Origin: Mugil cephalus
Taxonomy: Eukaryota > Chordata > Actinopteri > Mugiliformes > Mugilidae
DNA length: 64,000 nt
Assembly: GCF_022458985.1 (NCBI RefSeq)
Contig: NC_061776.1
Span: 3,828,088-3,892,087 of the forward strand
Reading direction: 5' to 3'
Of this stretch, positions 33,761 to 45,115 are shown piece by piece. Below the pieces are notes generated by a model that was given only the letters and a program-made list of their open reading frames with translations, was not told the origin of the DNA and searched no databases. Position numbers and translations under genes: made by a program. How positions within the stretch are numbered: position 1 is the stretch's first letter; each line of letters opens with the position of its first letter.

Positions 33761-36439
33761 GCATTTAAAACCCGAGCCCAGGTTCACATATTTTACCTCC
33801 ATCTCAGACAGAGCCCAAACTAAAAGGGTACCGAGGGTGACCTGGGTTTTCTTCAGCAGGGTTTTCTTAGTTGGAACCTTTTTAAAGGGGGGGGGGGACT
33901 ATGGATCATCCCCCAGATATTTTTGGAAGAATACATCATATTTATTTTTTTGGCCATCCCAAAACATAATTTTTCTTCATCAAATAGAATCCACATTTCT
34001 CCGAAATCACTTGTTACTTAAAAACACCAGAAAAACACCTATTTTAGGACAAACCCAAAGTAAATTGAATGAGTTCAAAGAAAAGTTTTGGGGCCATTCA
34101 TGGGCTTGGCTCTTTTGAAAGCTGAACTCCTGAAAAATTTTTAGCACAAAAGTCAGAAACACTCCAAAAATGGATTTTTTGTTGAAGAATCAAAGTTGGC
34201 ACACATTTTAAAAAAGACAAGTTGGGGGCCCCCCAGATTCTATTTTTTTTTTGTTTTAATTTTTTTTTTTTTAAATTTTTTTTTATTTTTATTTTTTTTA
34301 AATTTTTTTTTGCCCAACGTGCCCCTTTAGGGAAACTGAGGAAAAGATCCATCTGGGTAACCAAAATTAACAGAGGGAAAAAAAGTCTTACCTATAAGAT
34401 ATAATAAAGACCAAAACGAGTTTCTTTTGGGCCCTTTTTTTTTTTAAATTTTTTAACCAGGTGGGTTTTCCAAAAAAGTACCATTCAGACAATTTTTAAT
34501 AAAAAAGCCCTAAAATTGAGCTCCACTGAAAGGGGGAAAACTCAGAGGAATTTTAATTTATAACCAAATTTTCTATTAGAGAGAAAAAACCCAATTTGTT
34601 GTTTAGAGGGACCAAAGGGTTCCCTGAAACATCAAAACACCCACTAAAAAATGACTGCAAACCGGTTTTATTCCGTGGATAAAAAAGGGGGAGGGGCCCC
34701 TTTTTCCAGCGCTGACTCTCATTGGCTTTTGAAGGCTGTTGACTGGGCATAGTAGCTCGAATTTTTTTCATTTGAGGTGGGCAATCAAAAAGTCCCGAGT
34801 TTTAGTGGCCATTTTAAACCAAAAAACCCCATTTTTTGTTTTATTTAAAACTCTTTTTTTCATCCCCAGAACCCAAACCTCAAACCCTTGAAGGTCATGT
34901 TCAATTTTCAATAAAACTCACCAAATTTAAATTAGGTAAATTGAATGTTTTTGTGAATTATCATTTTAACAATTGTTACTAAACAGGAAAATCATAAAAC
35001 CAAGAAAAAACCCTGACATTATCAGAGAAATGAACAAAACCAAAACCAAAAGATTTCCCAAAAAAATCTAACTCCAAACTAAATCTACTGATTTTTTAGC
35101 TTTGACTGTTTTAATGAACCAAAGTCCCGTTGTTATGTCAGAGATGGGAAAAATAAATAAAGGGGGCAGTTTTTTTATCAACAGAGAAATAAATGATTAA
35201 AACCTAACAAAATTGCAGGAAAACCAAACAGCAGAAAGTCAGAGTGAAGGGAATTTTTTCAGATATTTGGTCATAAATCAAAAATATGAACAAATTAAAT
35301 GTTGATCTTATGATGGAGTTATCAAAAAAAATCCCAGTGTTTGCAACCCCCTTCCCCCTGTACTAGAAAAAAACAAGGAGTTAAATATAGTTTTGGGTTT
35401 TAATTTCTAAAGGGTGGAAACCCTGGGGTCTTTTTTAATTTTTGTGCTTTATCATATTTACAAGAACTTATTTTGTTTTTATCTTTAAATGGGAAAAAAA
35501 AAAAATAAAAAGAAATTTTTTGGGTTGGGGCTGTAAAAGCATCTGTTTTAAAAAACTTTTTACCCCCCATCGAAAAAATATAAAAATCAAGTGACTCCCA
35601 AAAAACCGGGAAAATTTAAAAAGCAAAATTTAAAAAAACTGCAACAGTTTAAAAAAAAAGGGTATACAACCCTTAAAATGGGGCCTTTTTAAATATAAAA
35701 CTTAAAAATTTTACTTTAAAACCTTATTCACCCCTACACTAAACAAAAAAAAAAATGAATGTCATGATTATGTCCCGTCCTTTGGGTTTTTGTTTTCCCG
35801 TTTTAATTTTGTAGTTTCCTTTTTTTTATTTTAAATTTGGGGGCCTGTTGGGGGTTTTTTCTTCCCGTGGTTTTTCCCTTATTTCTTATTGTTTCTTTTC
35901 CGCTGTTTATTTTTATCATTATTTTTACTTTTGTCTCATTTTCCCCTCTTCCCCCGTTTGAATTTTTAGTGCTTCAAACTCAACCACAAAATAAAATGAT
36001 GCAGTTGGGTTAAATTTTTCCCCCCCTCCCTGCCATTCAGTTTTAAAATGCTGAAAAGTGGGGGAAAAGAGGAAAAGATGGGGAACAGGTGACAGAAAGA
36101 AGAAAGGGGAAACCCCCAAAGGATGTCCCGCTCCAGGACCAAAATTTATGCTAGTTTAGGTGGGAAAAAATCATTTTCATTAACACAACTTTACAGCATC
36201 AAAAACACTTTAGCAACGTTCAGTAAAATTAAGCTAAAAACATTTCAACAGGGGATCATTTCCCCATTTAGGTCAAACATGTTTCCGACTAGTTCCCCCC
36301 CCCCCATAGAAAACATTTTCCGTACCCCTTCAACCTTCCTGACCCAACCCGAGGTTTTTAACAAGTGTGTGTGTGTGTGTGTGTTTTGTTTGGGGGTGTG
36401 TGTGTGTGTGTGTGGGGGGTTTGGGGGGGGGGGGGGGTT

Positions 36440-36630
36440 TAATCCATCATCCCCCCTTGAGTCCAGATCCATTCCCTAAAGGGCTAAAGTATGGGCTGAA
36501 CCAAAACCCCTGACATTTAAAAACAACCAAAGCTGCTAGTGTGGAGAAAAGAAAAGAGAAAAAAAAGACAGTCAAGTAGGAATCCGAACAATAAGAAACA
36601 CATCAAGGACTGAAAAAATGGGTCCCCCCT
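36440..36630 (+). promoter_or_regulatory. Conserved block upstream of J-C, error-ridden
   Basis: Copy of the pre-J block; 'ggagaaaagaaaagag', 'acatcaaggac' and 'cttcctctttttactccttc' are readable. Quality is poor. Confidence 0.35.
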
Positions 36631-36700
36631 TCCTCTTTTTACTCCTTCACCTCAGCCCACTCTCTCAACGGCACACAGGGTTTTTTTATTATCCCTTTTT

Positions 36701-36758
36701 CACTGTGAGCCGGGTGGTACTAACTGTTTTTGGGTCTGGAACAAACTGTATGAAAAAG
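36701..36758 (+). CDS. TCR gamma joining segment J-C with heptamer
   Basis: Heptamer CACTGTG is at 36701-36707 with a degraded nonamer and spacer before it ('cacacagggttttttt'). The J body 36708-36758 contains 'gggtctggaac' (the GSGT region), then 'aaactgtatg' and the donor GTAAGAAC. Small errors disturb the frame. Its 5' part differs from J-D, so cassette C is a separate cassette and not simply a reversed reading of D. Confidence 0.6.
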
Positions 36759-38893
36759 GTAAGAACAAACCTTTTTTTTCCTTCACTTGTTTTTATTTTT
36801 AGAAAACTGAAATGTGTTTAAAGTCAGTTTTGCGCTTCAGGCTTTTTCAAGTTAAAATTTTTTTTCCCATTAATTTGAGGGAAACATCCTGCAGCCATTG
36901 TTACATAAGAAAAGCTTTAAAACACTTTTGAAACCCTGTTTAAATTTTTCCAAAAAAAAAAACCAAAAAAAACCAAAAAAAAATTAAATTCTTTATTTCT
37001 GTAAAATTAGTGACGTTAAAAAACATTAGGATTTTATCGTCCAGTAATTCTGTGAAACAAGAAGATATTGAAGTTCAACTTTTCAGATTGTTTTTTAAGT
37101 GTCTACGATTGGGAAATGGAAACATTTCTGAAAATTAAAAAACCTTTTCAAAATCTAATTTTCCCGTCCGTTAATTTATATGATGAAAATTTTCTTTAAT
37201 TTAGGTGTTTCATAGAAAAGGAAAAAAAAACCTTAAGTGAATGTGATGGTTTTGAATAAATAAATTAACTCAAAAAAAATGTTTTAAATTTCATCCCCAG
37301 CATAAAGTATTTTTTAAAATTTGAACATGACTGACACAAAAATTGTACATTGGGGTGAGTTTTTTTTAGGATTTAAAGGGCTGTGCCTTAAAAGTTTCAT
37401 ATTTAATACATGTTTAATCACTGAAAGAAAAACGTTTCAACCTTTGGGAAAAAGAAATTTAGGGAAATTTTAAAATTTTTAATTTTATTTTATTGAAAAA
37501 ATTAAAAAAACATGAAACAAAATTTTGGGGAAGTTGCTTTAAAAATTTCATGTCACAGCAATTAAGGGAATTAGAAAAAAAATGGGGGTGGGGAGAGAGG
37601 GTTACATGACTTGGAAAGACTTTGGACCAAATAATTTTTTTTCAAAGTGGGAAACGAAAATAATTTTTTGTATTTCCCGGTTTTACAGTTCAAATATCAT
37701 AAAAAAAAAGCAAGTTGGGAATTTTTTGATCTTTATTTTTAACTTAAACATTTTTAACGAAAAATTAACGCGAACAATTTTGTAAAAGGTTTTTTGGGGA
37801 AACAAATGTGGCTATACAGATGACGTCTTTTTTCTGAAAAACTTTTTTAATTAAAAAAATAAAATAAAATAAAATAAAATAAATAAAAAAAAAATAAAAT
37901 AAAATAAAATAAAATAAAAAAAAATCGGGAAAAAATTTCACGTTTTTAAAATACAATAACTCAAAATTTATAAAAGACGAAAGTACTGAAACACAGTCCC
38001 ACGTTTTCCCAACTTCTTTTGGGCACCCAAAAGAAATTGAAAAATAAAAAACATTTGATTAAGATAAAAAAAGATAAAACTTTTTTTTAAATTTCCCCCG
38101 GAGGAAATTTGCCGGGTTTTCAGCAGTAACAGTTTTAGGACAGAGCACCCGAGGGAAAATTTTAAAGAAGTAATAAAAAAATTTAAAAAAATACAAAAAA
38201 TACAAAAATTTAAAAACCAACAGAAATCCTATTTATTCATGCATTTCAAGTATATTGTATATGAAAAGAAAAAAATGATATTCAAACACAATTTTTTTTC
38301 CCCAAAAGTATTAAGGGTATTCCAGTTTTGTGTTGTTTAAATTTTCCAGTTGTGTTTTTTCTACTGGGAGGGAGGTTTGATTATACAACGATGATTGATC
38401 AATTTCTGTATCTGGTTTTTGATTTTTTATTATATTAAAGTAACACAGTTTTTTTAGAAAAAAAAATTTACATGAAAACAAGTTATCAAATTACGAAAAT
38501 GCCCCTGATCAGCCATAACATTTGACCGTTGAAGTGGTTAGACCTGGGTTCAGAGCATTCCCCCCCGAAAAATGCAGCTCTTTTGGGGGGGGGTTTTCCC
38601 GGTCAAAATGAAAACAGAAACCCATCAAAAATGGTCTAAAAAGGGAAAAAAGAACCAGAAAGGGTGGTCATGGGCAGCAGAGGGTCATTTTACCCTTGGG
38701 GGTCCGATCCAACAGAACAGCTTCTGTTGCTCAAAACTGCGGAAAAATTAATGCTGGGTTTAAGTTTTTGTGTATTGATGAGTAGTTTTTGTGAAACAGA
38801 AATCCTGTAAATTTCCAGGATCAGGGTGAAAACCAGACCCTGCGTAAGCTGCTGTTTACTGTGTCCCAAAGTGGGTGTGCTGTCAAACTTAAA

Positions 38894-39733
38894 ATGAGAA
38901 GGGAGTGAACCCCTGGTTTAAACGTGAAACCCCGCACAAACCAAACCCAAACCCCGGAGGGGGAAGCCCCTGCCGTTCTGGCCTCTCCATGTTTCCTCCG
39001 TGGTCCAGTTTTTCCCCGGGAAAAAACAAAGAAGGGGGCCCCTCTGGGGTTTTTGACCCCTGCTGAGGGAGATCAGCGGAGCTTTAGAGAGTCAGGACCA
39101 GAGCCTCCATCAACTGGGGGATAGAAATTTAACTTTACCTGTAAAATACATCTGCTCCGCAAACAGGGGGGAGGCAAAAGTGAACGCCAAAATTGGGAAA
39201 AAAAGAGTGGGGGACAGATTTGGGGGCCCAAGACATACAAGGTAATGAAGGGTTGGTGACTGGTCCAGCAGTGGTTCAGCTTCATGTGGAGACGCTGTCC
39301 CAAAAGCAGAGGAAACAGAGGACCTTGGGCATTTGTCCCCTGCAGCCCCCAAACATTAGACTCCTTTTCTGTTTCAGGGGGGTCCAGCCCAGCAGCCTCC
39401 CCGTCCTCCAGAGAGAGAGCCACAACCCCGGCACTCCCGCCCGCAACATCACTGTAAATCACCCGCTTTCCCTCTGCATGGACAGCTCCCAAATTTCCCA
39501 AAGAGGACACTAGAACAAAATTTTCAGGATCAATCTGACACTTTCAAATAAATTTATAAACTTTTGTGTGTGGGCCTGTCAGTGTCCTTCCCGTCTCAGT
39601 GGGAGGGTGAAGCTGCCTGTCTCTGTAAAACAAATGCGATAGTGAAGATCCCGGGGGTAAATGCTGTGGACCCCTCCCGCCGACAGCCTCACAAACAAGG
39701 GGCCCCTCCACCAGCTCCACACATGCTGACTGA
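38894..39733 (+). pseudogene. TCR gamma constant gene, cassette C, error-ridden
   Basis: All three exons can be aligned by eye to C-A and C-F: exon 1 about 38894-39241 (348 nt against 345), exon 2 about 39378-39453 (76 against 75), exon 3 about 39583-39733 (151 against 149). Splice donors GTAATG and GTAAAT and the acceptors CTGTTTCAG and CTGTCAG are preserved at exons 2 and 3; the exon 1 acceptor reads AAA instead of CAG. Frames are broken many times, mostly in homopolymers. The end reads 'ccacacatgctgactga' as in the intact genes. I judge it a genuine C gene with poor consensus sequence; real pseudogenisation cannot be excluded. Confidence 0.65.
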
Positions 39734-40439
39734 CTGTTTTCGCCCTCTTTTTTCTCCATCGAACCATCACTTTATCCATTCCATCACTTTCATCAGTTTT
39801 CAGTAAATGTTGGTTGTGATGCTTTTATTGTGAGTTTCTTTATCAAAACTTTTAATTTTTCACTTTTTAAAAATTTAAAAACCCTTAAAAGGAAATTTTT
39901 TTTAGGGTTCCAACATTTAAAACAACATTGTTTTTCTTTTTTGTTTTTTTCCCCATAAAAAATACATTTGTCCTGTTTTTCTGTACTATTAAAACCATAA
40001 AATAACAATGGTTTGTTCTTTTGATTGTTGAGATTCATTATGTTGACAACACCCCACACACAGTCAAAAAAAAATGATAATTGTTCCTCATCCAATTAAT
40101 TTGAAATCATAGTATTTTTTAGTTATCTAAGAAAATGTGTCAGTGTGGCTGTGAAACTCTGACACTGATGTAACATCATGAAATAGTTTCATTAGCAGCA
40201 GGTCAGAGCATCACTGGAAATTCTACTGTTTGAGAGCTGAACACTGAAAGTTCATGGTCCTCTAACTGGACCTGTTAGTGGATAAATCCTAATCACTCAT
40301 TAGTCACAGAGGTGTCTGATCAAAAAAATCACATTTAATTAAAGTTGTTATTGGTTTTTACAAACTGTAAAGAGCATCTTTAATCATCAGAACCTCCCTG
40401 AACATGTTACCAGGACATGAGCTTGGACTCACTTCAACT
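39734..40439. other. Interval between tail-to-tail C-C and C-D
   Basis: 39734-39830 is the 3' flank of C-C; quality stays poor to about 40140. 40175-40330 is the outer flank shared with C-F (61085-61240) and, inverted, with C-B (26060-26230). No gene. Confidence 0.5.
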
Positions 40440-40770
40440 CTGTGTGGGTGGAGGCTCAGAGGAAAAAAGGTTTACAGTAAACAAGAGAAAGGGAGGGGAG
40501 GCAGTGAGTGTGTACAGAAGCAGATATGAATCTGTTCTCAGTGGTTATTAGAACAGAAAACAAACTGCTGACAGCCAATCAGACTTCCTTCCTGCAGCAG
40601 ACGGGCTGTGTGGGTTTGTGCTCTGCAGCCTCCACACCGTTAGCTGTGGCTTTTCACTTTAATGACAGTTTCAACCACCAGCTCTGGTTAAAGATTCGTT
40701 CCAGGAAGCACCTGTGTTCTTCAACTGAGAGACAAGAAACACATTTATGTTCATCATTAAAAATTAGAAC
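40440..40770 (-). promoter_or_regulatory. Conserved non-coding block 3' of C-D
   Basis: Very close copy of the block 3' of C-F. CCGTTAGC (MYB-type, reversed) is at 40637-40644 with TGTGGC at 40645-40650, and CTTCCTGCAG and a CCAATCAG CCAAT box lie at about 40575-40600. It is less than 1 kb beyond the C-D 3' UTR and between the convergent C-C and C-D genes, so it could act on both. Confidence 0.45.
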
Positions 40771-41653
40771 CAGTTCTTTTTATGTTAAATTGTTTTTCCA
40801 ATTAAATGAAACTAATTATTTTATTGTTGTGTTTAAAATCTTTCATCCTCTCATAAATTTCTCCTCTCTGATGAATATAACTTTAAAGAAGTTGAACTCT
40901 GCCTGCAAAGAGTTTAAATTGATCTAATGAGAAGATTTTCAACTTCTATATGAAACAATGATGCTTCCTGTTCTTTATCATTAATCAGAAGTCATGCTGT
41001 TGTTGTGAAGCAGGCGTCCATGTTGGTTCACCTCAAGTCTCATTATTTCCATGAGTTATAGTTGACAAAAGAGTCTGAATGTCCCAATCAGTTGTAATTC
41101 ACCATGAGTTCACCTTATTAAACACTGACCCACATTTCTCATGGAAATTAAATTCAAGATTCATTTTTTATCAGTGCAGTCTGTGCTTCATTCACAGCGT
41201 TCATAGACATCATATCCAACAGTCACTAATATACCAGCTAAAGTATTTGACTTGCTTTATTAAGACACAGAAAAAGAATAAAAATGTGTTTATTGAGTGT
41301 GATCCAGTGAAACAAAAGAGCAGCCTGGTGGAGTTTGATTTATTAGAAAGAAGAAACACAAGAGCAGAAGAAACAGCTGGAAACTGATGATGATTCAGCT
41401 TCATTTTCATTATTATACAAGTCACAGTTAAAAGTGGAAATAAACTAGACGACTAGAGAATGAACATGTCATAAGAGCAGATTTCTATGTGAATATATGT
41501 GTTTTCTATTTACAGGACGACAATCAACACGTGAATGAACAGATACAGATTACAAAGAAGAACATTTCAACAACATTTACTGAAAACTGATGAAAGTGAT
41601 GAATGAGATGAAGTGATGAGATGTGATGGAGAGAAAAGAGGAGCAGAAAACAG

Positions 41654-42485
41654 TCAGTCAGCATGTGTGGAGCTGGTGGACGGTCCCTTGTTTGTGAGGC
41701 TCATCAGCAGAGAGAGTCCACAGTAGTACACCAGACTCTTCACTATCAGCACTGTGTACAGCAGACAGAGCAGCTTCACCCTGCACTGAGACTGGAAGGA
41801 CACTGACAGACACAAAAACACACACACACAGATATGAATTAGTGCAAGTGTCAGATTGATCCTGTGAAGTTGTTCTAGTGTCCTCATTGGACATTGGAGC
41901 TGTCCATGCAGAGAGGCAGCAGGTGATCTTACAGTGATGTTGCTGCAGAGCTGCCAGGTCTGCTGGCTCCCCTCTCTGGAGGACAGGAGGCTGCTGGAGC
42001 TGGAACCCCTGAAACAGAAAAGGAGTCAAATGTTTGGAGCTGCAGGGACAAATGTCAGTCCTCTGCTCCTCTGATCTCTTTGACAGCGTCTCCACATGAA
42101 GCTGAACCACTGCTGGACACAGTCACCAAGCCTTCATTACCTTGTAGTGCTTGGGCCTCCACTCTGTCCTCCACTCTTTCTTCCAATGTGTCCTCCACTA
42201 TGCCTCCCTCGTGCTTGACGGAGCAGATGTATTTATACATGTACAGATCATCTCTATCCACCAGTCTGATGGAGGCTCTGTGTCCTGACTCTCTGAGCTC
42301 CAGCTGATCTCCCTGAGCAGATTTCAGCTTCTCCAGAGAGCTGCCCTTCTTCTGTCTTTTCCAGGAGAACTGGACCACAGGAGGAAACATGGATGAGGCC
42401 AGACACAGCAGGGAGCTCTTCCCCTCCTGGTTGGGTCTGGATGCTGCTGGGTACACACTCACCACGGGCTTCACTACCTGCTCAT
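41654..42485 (-). CDS. TCR gamma constant gene, cassette D, frameshifted connecting peptide
   Basis: Exon 1 (42485-42141, 345 nt) is an intact C1 domain with changes from C-A at GSSLEKLKS, SGHRAS and GGIVED. Exon 2 (42008-41933) is 76 nt instead of the 75 nt of A and F, because a CT-rich stretch near 41968-41978 reads CCCCTCTCT where the others read CTCTCTCT. The frame set by exon 1 therefore runs VPAPAASCPPER and then GASRPGSSAATS, and exon 3 (41802-41654) is entered one base off, giving a non-hydrophobic tail that ends at TGA instead of the membrane helix. In its proper frame exon 3 still encodes YTVLIVKSLVYYCGLSLLMS. So it is a membrane-less or dead constant gene, or one base is wrong. Reversed AATAAA is at 41289-41294. 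Confidence 0.8.
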
Positions 42486-44443
42486 CTGAAGTTTGACAGC
42501 ACACACACACTTGACACAGTCAACAGCAGCTTACAGCACTGGTCTGGATTCAGCCTGATCCTGGAAACTACATGGACTCTGATCACTAAACTACTCATCA
42601 ATACACAACAAACATCAACCAGCTTTAAAATGTTTCCAGCAGTCTGAGCTACAGTACCTCGTCTGTTGGATCGGACCACAAGGGTCAATGATCCTCTGCT
42701 GCCCATGACCACCCTGTCTCTGGTTCTTGTCCTTCCTTAGACCACTTTTGACAGATACTGATCACTTTAGACCAGGAAAACCCCACAAGAGCTGCAGTTC
42801 TGGAGATGCTCTGAACCCAGTCGTCTAACCATTTCAACGGTCATAATGTTATGGCTGATCAGGTTACATATTCAGTATATATTATAACTTGTCTTCATGT
42901 AAATTTCTGTTTCTAAATTAACTGAGGTTACATAAAATAAATAAATAAATCAGAACAGAATACAGTAGTTGATCAATCATCAGTTGTATAATCAAACCTG
43001 CTCCAGTAGAACAAACACACACTGGACAATCACAACACAAACTGGAATATCCTTAATACATTTGGAATAACTTGTGTTTGTATATCCTTTATTCTTTCAT
43101 ATACAATATACATTTATGCATATGTAAATACGATTTCTATTGCATTCAAGTTTCTATCATTTGTATTTCTTTAATATTAATATAAATATAAAATAAATAA
43201 ATGATTATCTTATTTTATCTCAATCAAAAGACATTATTTGCTCATTTTCCATTTGATTCAAAGAAGTTAGGAAACATAACGATTGTGTTTCTTCACGTCG
43301 TCTTTTATCAGTTAGAGTTATTGTAGTTGATAACTTGAAATATTTTAAAATCTTATTTTATTTTATTTTATTTTATTTTATTTTATTTTGTTTTATTCCA
43401 TCAATTAGAAAGGCCTTTCAGAATAAGACATCATCTGTATAGCCACATTTGTTTCTCCAAAACCTCTACATAAGGTTCAGTGTTAATGGTTCGTTCACAA
43501 ATGTGTAAGTTAATGAAGATCACCAACATTCAACACTGCTTTTTATTTTATGATATTATGAACTGTAGACCATGAAATACACAAATTACTTTCAGCTTCA
43601 CGTTATATTATATTATTTGGTCCAAAAGTCGTTCACAGAGTCATGAAGCCTCTCTCCTCCACCACCATTTATTTCTAATTAACCTAATTAGCTGTGACAT
43701 GAAATTTAAAGCAACTTATTCTTAATATGTTTCATGTCTTTGTAATATTTTCAATAAAATAAAATTAAATAATTTACAAATCCCTGAATTCTGTTTCCAG
43801 TTGTACGTTTGTCATTTCAGTGATTACAACATGTATTGAATATTACACATTTAAGAGCACAGACTTTAATCACTAATAAAACTCAACAATATACAAGTTT
43901 GTGTCAGTCATGTTCAAATGTTTAAATACTTTATGCTGATGATAGTAATAACACATAGTTTGAGTTAATTCTATTTATTGTAACATCACATTCACTTGAT
44001 GTTTTTATTCTTTTTCTGTTAAAACATCATCAATTAAAGACACATTTACATCATATAAATATTAACTGACAGAGATTAGATCTGACAAGGTTCTAACTTT
44101 CAGAAATGATCCAGTTCAATCGATAGACACTTCAAAACAATCTGAAATAGCTGAACATCAAATATCATCTTGTTTACACAGAATTACTGAGATGATCAAA
44201 TCCTAAATGTTTGTAACGTCACTAATATTTACAGAAATAAAGAATAACTTTAGTTGTTGAGTGAGATTTCAACATATTTTCAGAAGTGATTGAGCTTTTC
44301 TTATGTAACAATAGCTGCAGGATGAATTCTCTAATAATGAGGAAAAAACTAAGATTCAAAGCCTGAAGCAGCACAAACTGACTTTAAACACATTTCAGCT
44401 TCTACAATAAAACAAGTGAAGGAAAAGAAATGTTTGTTCTTAC
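42486..44443. other. J-C intron of cassette D
   Basis: Non-coding; closely matched by 63425-64000 near C-F. It contains the dispersed tail 'ggtcataatgttatggctga' at about 42840 and the TTTTA microsatellite at 43352-43396. 43800-44440 matches the introns next to J-A and J-B. Confidence 0.6.
43352..43396 (+). repeat. (TTTTA)n pentanucleotide microsatellite
   Basis: About nine copies of the TTTTA unit, the reverse complement of a longer AAAAT-type run at about 37856-37920 in the mirror position of cassette C. Confidence 0.85.
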
Positions 44444-44493
44444 CTGTTACATACAGTTTAGTTCCAGAGCCAAAGTTTACGTAGTTTCTACCA
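44444..44493 (-). CDS. TCR gamma joining segment J-D (TRGJ)
   Basis: A 50-nt joining segment reading GRNYVNFGSGTKLYVT, the shortest of the intact J set (16 codons). FGSG motif present; donor GTAAGAAC directly follows (44443 down). It ends in phase 1 and joins C exon 1 as in the other cassettes. V-D lies 2.9 kb upstream on the same strand, less than half the distance in A and B, because the LINE-laden insert of A/B is absent here. Confidence 0.85.
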
Positions 44494-44521
44494 CACAGTG
44501 AAAAAGACTAATACAAAAACC
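44494..44521 (-). promoter_or_regulatory. 12-RSS of J-D
   Basis: Minus strand: nonamer GGTTTTTGT (44521-44513), 12-base spacer, heptamer CACTGTG (44500-44494). Confidence 0.9.
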
Positions 44522-44569
44522 TGTGTGCCGTTGAGAGAGTCAGCTGAGGTGAAGGAGTCAAAAGAGGAA

Positions 44570-44760
44570 GTGGGATCATATTTCAGCTCCTTGATGTGTT
44601 TCTCTGTTGTTCAGATCTACATGACTGTCTCTTCTTCTCTTTTCTTTTCTCCACACTAGCAGCATGGCTCTGATGTTAATGTCAGTGGTTGGTCAGTCCA
44701 CTACTTTAGTCCTCATGGACTGGATCTGGACTCAAGGATGGATGATGGATTGACATCAAC
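44570..44760 (-). promoter_or_regulatory. Conserved block upstream of J-D
   Basis: Nearly identical to the block before J-A over about 180 bases, including 'aagaggaagtgggatcat' (reversed ETS-like site) and 'catggctctgatgttaatgt'. Inferred germline J promoter. Confidence 0.4.
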
Positions 44761-44849
44761 CTTTCTACACATTCTTGGTCCCGAGAAGATCAAAGACTGA
44801 TGGATGGATTGTCATTGAAACTGGTTCAGACGTTCATGTTGAGGATTAA

Positions 44850-45115
44850 CAACACACACACACACACATCATTTGGACGCATCATTTTATTTTGCTGTTT
44901 GATGTGTGAAGCAATATAAATACACACAGGGACAGAGGGAAGAAGAGACACAAGTGAAACTAATGATAACAATCACAGCAGGAGAAATAATAAGAAATCA
45001 AGGAAAACACAGGGAGAGAAACACCAAACAGGAAACTCAACAAAATAAAACAGGAAACTCAACAAAATAAAACAGGAAACTCAAACCATAGGACAGACAT
45101 GATCATGACATTCAT
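44850..45115. repeat. CA run and tandem 'acaggaaactcaa' units
   Basis: A short (CA)n at about 44852-44868 precedes a dispersed repeat ending in three tandem copies of an 'aaacaggaaactcaacaaa' unit (45026-45080). The repeat is the inverted relative of 12880-13380 and of error-ridden 35760-35900. Confidence 0.5.

Larger units (their letters stand above)
29967..40140. other. About 10 kb of very low-quality sequence holding cassette C
   Basis: Throughout this stretch, runs of A, C, G and T are stretched (for example poly-T around 34248-34312 and poly-G at 36424-36437) and recognisable sequence is peppered with indels. The cassette order V, J, C can still be followed on the plus strand, mirrored to cassette D. 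29967-33490, 33800-36440 and 36820-38800 show no credible gene; open frames here are error-driven. From about 40140 the sequence is clean. Confidence 0.75.
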
